64,000 bases of DNA from an uncultured Apibacter sp. (GTDB taxonomy: Bacteria > Bacteroidota > Bacteroidia > Flavobacteriales > Weeksellaceae). Below the pieces are notes generated by a model that was given only the letters and a program-made list of their open reading frames with translations, was not told the DNA's origin and made no database searches. The stretch is taken from NCBI GenBank assembly GCA_945280365.1, contig CALYQD010000007.1:59475-123474 (forward strand), given 5' to 3'. The position numbers were made by a program, and so were the translations under genes. Of this stretch, positions 36,356 to 46,326 are shown piece by piece. Numbering within the stretch: the first letter of the stretch is position 1; every line of letters starts with the position of its first letter.

Positions 36356-38245
36356 ATGTTAATTATGAATTATAAGTTAAGTATAAAACAGTTATTATTT
36401 AGACTATTATATTTGATAATTTGTTATCAAATATGTAGAATAATATTCTATCTATTCAACAAAAATTATTTTAAAGACATAAATGTAACTGAATTTATTG
36501 GTGGGATACGATTCGATTTGTCAGCTATATTTTTTAGTAATATAGTAGTTATCATATTAAGTACGATGCCTGGAAGTTTTAAGTATAATAAAAATTATCA
36601 AAAAATAATTAAAATATTATTCTTTGCAATAAATGCCCTTTGTTTAGGTGTGAATATAATTGATATAAAATATTATATATTTACAAATAAGAGAAGTACA
36701 TATGCTTTAATTACAGCTTCAGGAATGGAAGGAGACATTCTAAGATTAATTCCTGTCTATTTGTTAGAATATTGGTATATGTTTTTAGGTTATATTTTAG
36801 CAATGTATATGTTTTGGAAATGCATACCAGAAATAACATTTAAAGAAAAGAAAAAGCAGGGTATTAAAGATCTTACTATAAGTTCACTCTTTTTTTTAAT
36901 TTTTGTAGGATTAATTGTAATAGGTGGAAGAGGAGGATTACAAAGAGCTCCAATAAAGACCGTGGATGCTATAAATTATGCACATTATCCACAGAATACC
37001 GCAGTTGTTTTAAACACTGCTTATACAATTCTAAAAACAATTTCTAAAAGGGACAATTTAGATAAAAAAAATTATTTTACTTCTCAAAAGGTTAATAAAA
37101 TTTATCAGCCTATCATTGATATAAAAAATGAAAATAATTTAAAAAATAAGAATTTAGTAATTATTATTCTGGAAAGTTTCGGAAAAGAAAATATATATAA
37201 AAAATTTGGAGATAAGCAAGTGACTCCCTTTTTAGATTCATTGCTCACACAAGGCAGATACTATACCAATGCATTTGCAAATGGCTTAAAATCTATAGAT
37301 GCAGTACCTTCGGTAATCACTTCAATTCCTTGTTTAATGGAAGTATCATATATATCTTCACCTTATTGTTTTAATAAGGTAGATGGATTTAATACCATCT
37401 TAAAAAAGCAAGGGTATAACACTTCTTTTTTTCATGGAGCATTTAATGGAAGTCAGAATTTTAATGAATTTGCCCGAATATCAGGGTATGATAGCTATTA
37501 TGGTAAAAATGAATATAAAGGAAATGAAGGATATGACGGAGTTTGGGGAATTTTTGATGAAGAATTTTTACAATTTGCAATCCAAAATTTTAACACATTT
37601 AAACAGCCGTTTTTTTCAACAATTTTTACGATATCTTCACATTCTCCCTATACTATTCCTAAAAAATATGAAAATAAATTTCCAAAAGGAGATAGAGAAA
37701 TTCATGAAAGTATAGCTTATACAGATTTTGCTTTAAGAAAATTTTTTCAAACCGCTAAAAAGCAACCATGGTATTCAAATACTGTATTTGTACTAACACC
37801 CGATCATACAAGTAGAGGAGGACAAAAAGGCGAATACTTTTCGACTGAAATAGGTAATTATTCAATTCCAATATTGTTATTTGATCCTTCAAATCCAAAT
37901 TTAAAAGGCACAGAAGATAAATTACTAGGACAAATTGATATATTTCCTGAAGTTTTAACTTATCTCGGCTACACTGGAAAGGTTTTTTCTTTCGGAAATG
38001 CTGTTGAAAATAAGGATAGGATAGTAGCAAATTACAATGAAGGAATTTATAGATTTTTAATCAATCAATATTATGTAGTTTTTGATGGTAAAAAAATAGT
38101 AAGTGTATATGATTACAAAAAAGACAGCTTGTTAAAAAATAAAATTTCAATTTATCCTGAAGAGCAATTTCAAATTAAAATAAAATCATATATTCAACAA
38201 TATAATAATAGGTTAATAGATAACAAACTATCATTATATAATTAA
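36356..38245 (+). CDS. LtaS/phosphoglycerol-transferase-type membrane sulfatase
   Basis: A 629-residue membrane protein of the LTA synthase/alkaline-phosphatase superfamily. About five membrane helices fill the first 190 residues. An extracytoplasmic sulfatase domain starts near KNLVIIILESFGKENI (metal-binding Glu). The nucleophile region is NGLKSIDAVPS, where Ser takes the place of the usual Thr. Metal/His residues lie in SSHSPYTIP and TPDHTSR. Flavobacteria lack lipoteichoic acid, so relatives there probably transfer phosphoglycerol or phosphoethanolamine to surface glycans (inference). Start at 36356 or 36365. The 3' end overlaps the opposing DUF2797 gene by 12 bp. Confidence 0.88.
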   Translation: MLIMNYKLSIKQLLFRLLYLIICYQICRIIFYLFNKNYFKDINVTEFIGGIRFDLSAIFFSNIVVIILSTMPGSFKYNKNYQKIIKILFFAINALCLGVNIIDIKYYIFTNKRSTYALITASGMEGDILRLIPVYLLEYWYMFLGYILAMYMFWKCIPEITFKEKKKQGIKDLTISSLFFLIFVGLIVIGGRGGLQRAPIKTVDAINYAHYPQNTAVVLNTAYTILKTISKRDNLDKKNYFTSQKVNKIYQPIIDIKNENNLKNKNLVIIILESFGKENIYKKFGDKQVTPFLDSLLTQGRYYTNAFANGLKSIDAVPSVITSIPCLMEVSYISSPYCFNKVDGFNTILKKQGYNTSFFHGAFNGSQNFNEFARISGYDSYYGKNEYKGNEGYDGVWGIFDEEFLQFAIQNFNTFKQPFFSTIFTISSHSPYTIPKKYENKFPKGDREIHESIAYTDFALRKFFQTAKKQPWYSNTVFVLTPDHTSRGGQKGEYFSTEIGNYSIPILLFDPSNPNLKGTEDKLLGQIDIFPEVLTYLGYTGKVFSFGNAVENKDRIVANYNEGIYRFLINQYYVVFDGKKIVSVYDYKKDSLLKNKISIYPEEQFQIKIKSYIQQYNNRLIDNKLSLYN

Positions 38246-39025
38246 ATCGATCACAAAACCTTCATGATTTCTTACATTAAATACCATATTATTATCAAAT
38301 AGTAAATATTGTCCTTTAATACCTTTAAGAATTCCATCAAATTCGAATGTCTTTTTGAGATTTATAGAATTAATCTTTGAAGGATAAGCAATAACAGGAT
38401 ATTGAAAATTAAAAATTTCATTATCATCAGATATAAAATTTATTAAATTTTCCGGTATGTGTTCAATAAGTAGATTTTTAATCGAAGATAAATCTATATA
38501 TAGGGTTAGTTCACTCAACATTTTTCTAAAATTAGTTTTATCTGAGATGTGATTTTTTAGTATGGATTCAATTATTCCAGCTTCATATCTATTGTCTGTT
38601 TCCGCTAATTTTATAGCATATTCTGCTCCTTGATCAATCCATCGAATTGGGATTTGTGATTTTCTAGTTACTCCCACTTTCACCCCTCCAGAATTCGCTA
38701 AATATACTATATGAGGTTGAAGTTGCGCATTGGATTCGACTATTAAATCTCGATCTTCTATACCAAGATGAGCTTTAGATAATTCTGGTCTAATTATCCA
38801 TTCTCCTACATAAGGAGAAGTAAAATAGCAATTTTTACAATATCCCATGGCAAATATTTCTTTGTCAAGTCCACATCCTAGGCATTCATAATGATCGAAT
38901 CGTATTTTAATTTTTTTATCTAAAAGTTGGTTTAAAATAATTATTTCATCATTAAAATTTAAATAGTATTGAATCGGAGAATCATATTCAGTAATCATTT
39001 TTGTAAGTAGTCCAGAGAAATGCAT
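38234..39025 (-). CDS. DUF2797 protein
   Basis: A 263-residue member of the DUF2797 family. An N-terminal four-cysteine zinc-finger-like site (CLGCG, then YCKNC) is followed by a region resembling the GIY-YIG nuclease fold (HIVYLANSGGVKVGVTRKSQIPIRWIDQGA). This core is diagnostic for the family. No biochemical role is established to my knowledge. A TATATTTG element lies upstream on the minus strand (39082-39075). The gene is convergent with the LtaS-like gene, overlapping it by 12 bp. Confidence 0.88.
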   Translation of the reverse strand: MHFSGLLTKMITEYDSPIQYYLNFNDEIIILNQLLDKKIKIRFDHYECLGCGLDKEIFAMGYCKNCYFTSPYVGEWIIRPELSKAHLGIEDRDLIVESNAQLQPHIVYLANSGGVKVGVTRKSQIPIRWIDQGAEYAIKLAETDNRYEAGIIESILKNHISDKTNFRKMLSELTLYIDLSSIKNLLIEHIPENLINFISDDNEIFNFQYPVIAYPSKINSINLKKTFEFDGILKGIKGQYLLFDNNMVFNVRNHEGFVIDLII

Positions 39026-39335
39026 AAGAAATATATTTATAACTGTTTGATAAAAAATGAATTATTGGTACTTGCAAATATAGAAATATGTAATTATTTA
39101 ATAGTACATAGTTCAGTTTATTTTAAAGATTATAGATGAAAAATTATGAATTTATTTGTTATTTATAATTTTTAATATAAACTTTATAAATTTATATTAA
39201 CAAAACAAAATATTTTTACATTTTAAAAATAATTCAAAAAAATATTTAGTATGAAAGGTTTTTTTATATCTTTACCTAATTATTTATAATGATCACAAAA
39301 GTTAGTTAATTGTGTACAATACATACTTAAATATT

Positions 39336-39896
39336 ATGAATAAAAGGTTATTAGATTTTTATTTAATTTTCTTAGGATTATTTCCATTTTTTCTCATGAC
39401 AAGTTGTGGAACTTCTAGAAAAACAGTAGCGGAAAATATGGAAATAGAGATAAATGTAAATAATAATGAAAATGATAATATAGCTGAAATTAAAAAAATA
39501 GTGAAAGTTGATGAAAAAACTTCAACTAAAAACCCTAAAGGGAAGTTAGATAGGATAATGGTTTATTTGGGAGATGAAAGTGTTGAAAAATGGCAATTAG
39601 TTAAATTTAATTCTCAAAATGCCTCAGAATTTTATGAAAATTTACCTATGATGAGATTTGATGAACCCTGGAAACAGATTTATGGAACTACGGGTTGCAA
39701 CAAATTTACAGCTTATTATACTAAAGAGAATTCTTTTTTTGACTTAACTAGATTATCATCCACTGAATTACCTTGTAATCAAGATGAAAAACAATTTCTT
39801 AATGCATTACAGAATGCGGATGAAATTAGAGAGGGAGATTCTATTTTATCTTTTCATGCCGGTGGCCAAGAAACTTTAGTTTTTGAAAAATATTAA
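39336..39896 (+). CDS. META-domain lipoprotein (HslJ-like)
   Basis: A 186-residue lipoprotein from the ATG at 39336; the frame extends upstream to 39312, but the shorter start gives a cleaner signal peptide. The lipobox MTSC places the lipid anchor near residue 24. A charged Asn/Glu/Lys linker precedes a C-terminal META domain with YGTTGCNKFTAYY, LSSTELPC and the late LSFHAGGQETLVFE, all typical. The META fold is linked to heat-shock (HslJ) and envelope-stress proteins in E. coli. The function here is unknown. It is monocistronic. Confidence 0.83.
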   Translation: MNKRLLDFYLIFLGLFPFFLMTSCGTSRKTVAENMEIEINVNNNENDNIAEIKKIVKVDEKTSTKNPKGKLDRIMVYLGDESVEKWQLVKFNSQNASEFYENLPMMRFDEPWKQIYGTTGCNKFTAYYTKENSFFDLTRLSSTELPCNQDEKQFLNALQNADEIREGDSILSFHAGGQETLVFEKY

Positions 39897-39950
39897 ATAT
39901 AGAATAATCATAAATGATGAGCTTTATGTTTTTGCGTGAATCTTTTATAC

Positions 39951-40583
39951 TTATATAATTTCCTCTTTATATATTGAAACATCTATTGTTCTCCGATTGA
40001 TACGAGTTAATACTTCTTTTAAATTTTTATAATTTCTATATATAAAATTTACATCGTTATTCATTAAGTTATTAGTACTTAAAATATATCCACATAATAC
40101 TTGATTTTTAATTTCAAATTTTAACTTTATCGGAAATTTAAAATCGTTTTTTATTTTTAAATCTTTGCTTCCAAATATAACTTCTGCATCGGCACCTAAT
40201 GGATAGATTTGTATACTATTATCAAAAATATAATTACTATGGTGATGTCTTTCTATGATAGTTAAACCACTTATTAATGATAAATAATAAATAATACTTG
40301 AAAATAGCTCATATTCATTATTTCTAGCAGAACTGTATTCTATCGAAGGTTTTCCAATAACTTTCCAAAAAGAGAATATTTGCTTAGGTTTAATTACAAC
40401 ATTATTAATTAATTTTTGAATTTTAAAAATAGTTTCCAATGCATTATCTTGAGAGGGGAATTTATTATTAAGAATAGTATATTCTAAAAATATCTCATGA
40501 GGATATATACATGGATCATTATTTAGTTGTTTGGCATAAGAATTAAAAGAAAAATGTTTTAATAATTTTTTTAATTTATGCAT
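39951..40583 (-). CDS. VanW-like protein, atypical
   Basis: A 210-residue protein related to the VanW family. Recognisable segments are VVIKPKQIFSFWKVIGKPS (about residues 62-80) and SGLTIIERHHHSNYIF (about 105-120), both strongly conserved in VanW-like proteins. The glycine-rich GGGLCQ segment that normally lies between them is replaced by NNEYELFSSIIYYLS, so the central conserved Cys-Gln is missing. The family is named after a vancomycin-resistance accessory gene, and its activity is unknown. It sits beside the polysaccharide genes. Whether it is functional or diverging is unclear. Confidence 0.75.
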   Translation of the reverse strand: MHKLKKLLKHFSFNSYAKQLNNDPCIYPHEIFLEYTILNNKFPSQDNALETIFKIQKLINNVVIKPKQIFSFWKVIGKPSIEYSSARNNEYELFSSIIYYLSLISGLTIIERHHHSNYIFDNSIQIYPLGADAEVIFGSKDLKIKNDFKFPIKLKFEIKNQVLCGYILSTNNLMNNDVNFIYRNYKNLKEVLTRINRRTIDVSIYKEEII

Positions 40584-40680
40584 TTGGTCTTAAGTTATTA
40601 TATATAATATTGATTAAATTTAACAAAAAATAATATATTGAAGACTTATATTTGAATTAATTTTACACAAGTTAAGATTT

Positions 40681-41682
40681 ATGAAAAACATTTCTACTTC
40701 GAAAATTTTTATACTTTGTCCTGCAAATAATTCTACAGGTGGACCGGAAGCTCTACATCAATTAAGTCATCAATTAAGGACAAAATTAAATTTAGATGCT
40801 AAAATGTATTATATACAAAAAAAATCTAACATAGATCCTAAGCCGAAAGTATATAATATATATGATACGTTAGAAATAGATACCATTGAAGACCACTCAG
40901 ATAATATAATTATAATACCGGAATCTCTTACCAATTATATTTATAAATTCGATAAAAGTAAAAAGATTATATGGTGGTTGAGTGTTGATTTCTATTCTAT
41001 TTGCATGAAAAATAGGCATAGAGGATTAAAGTTTTATTTATCAAAATATATAAAAGGTGAAAAAGAGGATAAAGAATATTATTTTGAAAATCTTCCGAAT
41101 GTATATCATTGGGCTCAATCGTATCGATCTTATTTATTTCTATTGAAGAATGAAGTACCTGAAAATAAGATATCATTTATCTGTGATTATGTCAATCCTC
41201 TTTTTTTTAAGATAAGTAGTAAAGAGAATAGTACAGAATACAAAGAAAATATTATTATTTATAATCCTAAAAAGAATAAAAAGGAAATACATAAAATAAT
41301 AAATAAAAGCTCACAATTTAAATGGATAGCCATAAAAAATATGACTCCGATGGAAGTCGTAGATACCATGAATAAAGCAAAAATTTACGTTGATTTTGGA
41401 TATAATCCAGGCAGAGATAAAATGTTGAGAGAATCTTCAGTCATGAATTGTATAATAATATCCGGTAAAGGAGGATCTTCGTTATATCAAAAAGATTTAA
41501 ATATTCCAGAGGAATATAAATTTGAATTTATTAAAGAAAATTATTCTAAAATTATTTCTAAAATAGAACAATCCATTGAAAATTATGAAAAATATATTGT
41601 AGATTTTGTTGAATATAGAAAAGAAGTTTTGGAGGAAGAAACGCAATTTGAAAATAAGTTAAAAGTTATTTTTTCAAAATAA
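40681..41682 (+). CDS. Probable glycosyltransferase, 333 aa
   Basis: A cytosolic protein of 333 residues with a glycosyltransferase-B-like appearance. It has an N-terminal donor-side motif ILCPANNSTGGPEALHQLSHQL and a C-terminal part with YVDFGYNPGRDKMLRESSVMNCIIISGKGGSS, reminiscent of the nucleotide-sugar-binding Rossmann half. I cannot assign a CAZy family. It starts a plus-strand run of three sugar-transfer genes, with 11 bp to the next one. It probably adds a sugar to a surface polysaccharide or glycan (inference from neighbours). Confidence 0.72.
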   Translation: MKNISTSKIFILCPANNSTGGPEALHQLSHQLRTKLNLDAKMYYIQKKSNIDPKPKVYNIYDTLEIDTIEDHSDNIIIIPESLTNYIYKFDKSKKIIWWLSVDFYSICMKNRHRGLKFYLSKYIKGEKEDKEYYFENLPNVYHWAQSYRSYLFLLKNEVPENKISFICDYVNPLFFKISSKENSTEYKENIIIYNPKKNKKEIHKIINKSSQFKWIAIKNMTPMEVVDTMNKAKIYVDFGYNPGRDKMLRESSVMNCIIISGKGGSSLYQKDLNIPEEYKFEFIKENYSKIISKIEQSIENYEKYIVDFVEYRKEVLEEETQFENKLKVIFSK

Positions 41683-41693
41683 AAAAAGTTAAA

Positions 41694-42602
41694 ATGATAT
41701 CAGTTATAATACCTATTTATAATGTAGAAAAATATCTTGGAAAATGTTTAGATTCCATAATAAAACAAACCTATACCAATTTAGAAATATTATTAATTAA
41801 TGATGGATCTACTGATTCAAGTGGGACTATTTGTGATGAATATGCTAAAAAAGATTCAAGAATCAGAGTTATCCATCAAACCAATAAAGGGCTATCTGGA
41901 GCTAGAAATAAAGGTTTAGATGAAGCCAAAGGTGATTATATTGGATTTATAGATTCTGATGATATAATATCTCCTGAATTTTACAAAATACTACATAAAA
42001 ATTTAGTTGAAACCGATAGCGATATTTCTTTGTGTAATTTTCATAGTTTTACCGATATTAAAGAAATAAATGTAAATAAAAATTATTTTAAAAGTATAAC
42101 CTATAATGGGGCTGATTTTATTGAAAGTTTTAGATATAAGAATGATACGGTTCGTTATGTAATCGTATGTAATAAACTTTACAAAAAAAAAATATGGAAT
42201 AATTTACGATTTCCGGTTGATGTTAGAATAAGTGAAGATGAGTATGTTTGGTATAAATGTTTTTACAAAGCAAATAGGATAATTGAAATTGATCTAATGC
42301 TTTATTATTATTTTAAAAGAGATGATAGCATAACCAATAGAGTATATCAAGAATATTCGTTTAAAAAAGAAATTTCATATATTAAAGCATTAGAAGAGCG
42401 CATTGAATTTTGTAAAAGTAATAATTTAACTAAATTTTTAAATAATACTCTAATTTATAAATATAAATTCCTTAGAAAATTATATATAACAACACCTCAA
42501 AATAAAGTTCCGGAATTTATTAGAATAGAAATTTATAAAAATATAAAATATATACCGTATACTAAAAGATTAAAAATATACTTAAAAGATATTTTCAAAT
42601 AG
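41694..42602 (+). CDS. Family 2 glycosyltransferase
   Basis: A GT-A fold glycosyltransferase of 302 residues. The N-terminus ISVIIPIYNVEKYLGKCLDSI is the GT2 signature. The nucleotide-binding INDGSTDSS and the GARNKGLDEAKGDYIGFIDSDD segment with the metal-binding DSDD (about residues 90-93) are intact. The SEDEYVWYKCF segment supplies the likely catalytic base region. It has no membrane helix and would act at the cytoplasmic face. It is followed 7 bp later by a second GT2 gene. Confidence 0.93.
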   Translation: MISVIIPIYNVEKYLGKCLDSIIKQTYTNLEILLINDGSTDSSGTICDEYAKKDSRIRVIHQTNKGLSGARNKGLDEAKGDYIGFIDSDDIISPEFYKILHKNLVETDSDISLCNFHSFTDIKEINVNKNYFKSITYNGADFIESFRYKNDTVRYVIVCNKLYKKKIWNNLRFPVDVRISEDEYVWYKCFYKANRIIEIDLMLYYYFKRDDSITNRVYQEYSFKKEISYIKALEERIEFCKSNNLTKFLNNTLIYKYKFLRKLYITTPQNKVPEFIRIEIYKNIKYIPYTKRLKIYLKDIFK

Positions 42603-42609
42603 AATATTT

Positions 42610-43509
42610 ATGTTTACATATACTATCATAATACCTCATAAAAATACGCCACAATTATTGCAAAGATGTTTAGATTCAATCCCGATTAGAGTAGATATTC
42701 AAATAATAATTGTAGATGATTTTAGTGATTCAACTATTGTAGATTTCAATAACTTTCCAGGCAGTAATAGACTAAATGTTGAAATTTACTTAACCAAAGA
42801 AGGAAAAGGGGCGGGCTATGCGAGAAATGTTGGGCTAACGAAGGCTAAAGGTATGTGGATTTTGTTTGCAGATTCTGATGATTTTTTTAATAAAAATTTT
42901 ATTGAGCAAACAGATAAATATATAAATGGAAACAACGATATAATTTATTTTTTGGCTAATAGTGTAGATAGTGACAGTTTAGTTAGTGCAGAAAGACATT
43001 TATATTTAGTTAAAACACGTAAAAAATATTATAAGAAATTAAAATCAGATAGATCTAAAGCAAAAGATCAATTAATTTATAAAAATTGGGAGGCTTTTGC
43101 TAAGATGTTCAGAAGAAGTTTCATTGAAAAAAATAAATTAAATTTTGAGGAAGTAAAAGTAGGTGAAGATGCATTATTTGTTATTAAAGCAGGCAAATTA
43201 TCCAATAATTATGCAGTGGATGACTTTCCCATTTATTGTGTTACTTATAGAAATACGAGTGTATGTTATAAATTAGATACAGAAAATGAATTTGATAATA
43301 TGTTTATGGCTAAAATTAGAATAAATAATTATTTAATGAAAATGAATAAAAGTAAATTTACTGTTGATCTTGATAAGGACTTGCTATTATCTTATAATTA
43401 CGGAGGTAAGAGAAAAATGAAACAAACTTTTAAATTAATAGGTAATAATAAAAATAAAATGCGTTTTAAAACCTATTTAAAATATTATTTAAAATTATTT
43501 TTCTTTTAA
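42610..43509 (+). CDS. Family 2 glycosyltransferase
   Basis: A second GT2 enzyme, 299 residues. The motifs YTIIIPHKNTPQLLQRCLDSI, IIVDDFSDST and GYARNVGLTKAKGMWILFADSDD are intact; the last holds the metal-binding aspartates. It differs from the preceding GT2 in its C-terminal half, so it probably uses another acceptor. It is the last intact gene of the plus-strand run. Beyond it the DNA contains only decayed genes on the other strand. Confidence 0.92.
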   Translation: MFTYTIIIPHKNTPQLLQRCLDSIPIRVDIQIIIVDDFSDSTIVDFNNFPGSNRLNVEIYLTKEGKGAGYARNVGLTKAKGMWILFADSDDFFNKNFIEQTDKYINGNNDIIYFLANSVDSDSLVSAERHLYLVKTRKKYYKKLKSDRSKAKDQLIYKNWEAFAKMFRRSFIEKNKLNFEEVKVGEDALFVIKAGKLSNNYAVDDFPIYCVTYRNTSVCYKLDTENEFDNMFMAKIRINNYLMKMNKSKFTVDLDKDLLLSYNYGGKRKMKQTFKLIGNNKNKMRFKTYLKYYLKLFFF

Positions 43510-43568
43510 TAAAATATATTGGCTAAATAAGGGAAATTATTTAATATAAAATATTTTTTTCTTAGTTC

Positions 43569-44440
43569 TTAATAAATTTTTAATGTATAGAATTTCATTT
43601 TTTTTAGAATTAGTTTTTTCATGTTTTTTTTAGATAGGTTTTCATAATAATTATCTAAAAAATATATTCTTTGCTGTAATGTTACGTTAAATTGTATAAA
43701 TATTAATATTGATAAATTTTATGAAAATTCCTTATTAAATTAAGAGTTTCAATATAATTTGGATATTTTTGAATTATTTTTTATTTATCTTTAGAACTCA
43801 TAATGCTATCCGCTCTTTGAAAATAATAATTTAAAGATTCAAGTGTCATATTTATGTAATCACATTTATGAAATACCTCATATATAATACATTCATCCTC
43901 ATGATATTTACCTTTGATAAATCTTAAATTATCCCATAATTCCCTTATATATAATTTGTTTAACATTACGATAGTTTGAGGTACATATGCGTAATTATAA
44001 AAATCATTTAAGATATAATCCTTTGGAATCATAAATCAAAATTATACAAACAGTATTCATCTTCAAAACTAATGTTAGAGTTGGTTCGAAATTTTTTATA
44101 ATTACAAAAAACTAAATGACTTTTAATTTTCTGCAAAGTTTTATATAAAATTTCATAATATCTTAAACTTATAATATCATTAGGGTCGATAAATATATTC
44201 ACGGCCATATCTAAGCCTATATTACGCGCATCATATATACCTTCCATTTTCTTTATGAAATGTTACAATTCGTGAATTTTTTTGAATATTTATTACAAAT
44301 AGTTCTAACTATAATCGGTATATCCATTTATTAATAAAATCACAATATTTTTATAAGTTTAATTAAATAACTAAATCTAAGTATGTCGTAATGTAATTTT
44401 CGACGATATAAATAGGTATAATTATAGATATTTTTTTAAA
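43569..44440 (-). pseudogene. Decayed family 2 glycosyltransferase
   Basis: A GT2 gene broken by several frameshifts and stops. Translated piecewise on the minus strand it reads ISIIIPIYIVENYITT near 44435, then RIVTFHKENG, then in another frame YDARNIGLDMA with IFIDPNDIIS (44029-44247). In a third frame comes LNKLYIRELWDNLRFIKGKY (43781-44032), and finally a C-terminal tail with YIETLNLIRNFHKIYQ. The order matches an intact GT2 from end to end, so this is erosion rather than a chance fragment. No single frame could give a working enzyme. Confidence 0.8.
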
Positions 44441-44479
44441 TATATCAGTTATTTCGAAATATCTTACAGACGTTATTAC

Positions 44480-45115
44480 TTAATTTAGGAAATAAATTTT
44501 GGTATTATTATTGACACCTAACCATGATCCTGAGAAATTATGAATACTATATGTATTTTCATTGTTATTAAAAATGTTTGGATCATACCAACTTTTAGGG
44601 CTAAAATAATCTACAGAAAGGATACATATTTCATTTTCAGAATAGAATTAACATTTGAAATAGATTTTATACTATAATTATTTTTCATAATACCAGAAAA
44701 TGATCTCATATCATATTTTTCTGAATCTAATATAAATTTTCGATCCGTATAATAATCTAACATTTTTTATTCCAATAACATCCTTTTTCAGCACCTATAG
44801 CAGCAGCTTCAATTACATAGATTGCATTTTCTTCTTCTATGAATATGATAGATCTAATAAATTGTCAAATGAATTAATGACTTCAACATCTAAATATATT
44901 TCTCCATAATTATATAAGAGATATAATCTAAGATAATCGAAATCAAAAGCATATTTTTTTATTTCATAAGCTTGTTTTACTCCAATGAGTGATTTTATAT
45001 CAAATCTCTTGGAGTTCCATAACATAAGTTGATAGTCAGAAAAATAATTTTTTCATGAATTTATGTAATTCACAATTTATTCAAGTATGAATTATTACTT
45101 AGCCGACAATAGTGG
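44480..45115 (-). pseudogene. Decayed family 32-like (capsular) glycosyltransferase
   Basis: Remnant of a GT32-type sugar transferase. The best-preserved part (44837-45025) reads LMLWNSKRFDIKSLIGVKQA and YDFDYLRLYLLYNYGEIYLDVEV-like residues, the family's donor region with its D-x-D-like end altered. Frameshifted downstream pieces give AAAIGAEKGCYW, DSEKYDMRSFSGI and a C-terminal YSIHNFSGSWLG, all in the order of the family. Many stops and shifts separate them. It lies between the two other pseudogenes on the same strand. Confidence 0.75.
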
Positions 45116-45121
45116 ATAATT

Positions 45122-46229
45122 TTAGAAATCATTTTTTATATAACTATTAATTTGTTCAAAAATTTGCGATTTTAATTCATTCTTTCTATCAAAGTTAAAT
45201 TTTTTATTTAATTTATTTTTAATTAAAGAATTCAAATTATTTAAATTAATATCTGATAAATAATAAATATTATCATTACCGATCATTTTTCCGAAGTCGA
45301 ATAATTTATTATCCCAAGCTATTCCTATAGTAGGAATATCAAAAGAATAAGCTATTATTAAAGAATGTAGTCTAAACCCTATAATAAATGAAAATTGGCT
45401 TATAATTTTTGTAAGTTCAAAACCATTTACTGGGCGAAGTTCTATTGTCACTTCCAAATCTTTAACCTGAGAATATACCCATTTAAGATATCTATCATCA
45501 GAATGATCACCATTAGTAAATAATCTAATGGTATAATTCATACTCAATAATTTAATCATGGATATAACTTTATTATTATAATCCTCAGAGCTAATTTTAT
45601 CGTTACTACATTTTTTATAATAATAATAGTCTAAAATATTAATACCAATTAAATTGTTATCATTTTTGATTTTAACAAGATTATAATATAGGTTTGAAAC
45701 AATTGCTACATCAGGCACAATTTTAATATTATCTTTTATTAAACAGGATAAATCATCTCTAGTAGTAATTTCTTTAACACATTTTTGCATAAATATCCAT
45801 CTAAAAATCGAACTTGATTTTTCATCATTAAAACCATAACCGCAAGCGTTAAAAAATACTGGTACATTGTAATATGAACAATTTTTAATTACAACTTCTA
45901 AAGATTTTGAAAAATATTGTTGAATGAGTGCTCCACCAGGTATAATAACTTTATTTATATTGTTATATTTTAATAATTTTTTTATATCTTTTTCAACTGT
46001 TTTTTTTCTTCTATATTTATAATAATTTTCGCCTAAATTGAATTTAATTTTTTTTAGTATTTTATATGTTTTATAATTGAATATAATTTAATCTGACTGC
46101 TGAAATATCAAGTGTATGTATAAGTGAACCAGGTGGTAATTTTTGATAAATTAAATGCGTAAAAGTCTTACAAATTACTTCGTCTCCTAAATTGGTCGAA
46201 TTACATTCACCTGCAATAATGATTTCCAT
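45122..46229 (-). pseudogene. Frameshifted polysaccharide pyruvyl transferase family gene
   Basis: The gene starts with ATG at 46229 (MEIIIAGECNSTNLGDEVIC, a typical N-terminus of the family). It runs about 52 codons to a stop, then continues in a different frame from about 46055 to 45122. The second part includes KVIIPGGALIQQYF and the conserved C-terminal IGFRLHSLIIAYSFDIPTIGIAWDNK. Joined, it would be about 368 residues, a full-length enzyme. An A8 tract (46048-46055) lies at the frame junction. This is probably a recent inactivation, less decayed than the two genes downstream. Sequencing error or slippage is possible. Confidence 0.75.
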
Positions 46230-46326
46230 TTTATGTTAATATTAATAGTTAGTTTTTTTTTAAAATTATTTATAGATAATTATGAATAAATATTTATATA
46301 ATAATTTAATTATCTTTATAAAAATA

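Noticed and set aside
43510..46300. Insertion sequence as the cause of gene decay in the polysaccharide locus
   Set aside because: No transposase fragment, terminal repeat or target duplication was found; the damage is point changes and small indels.
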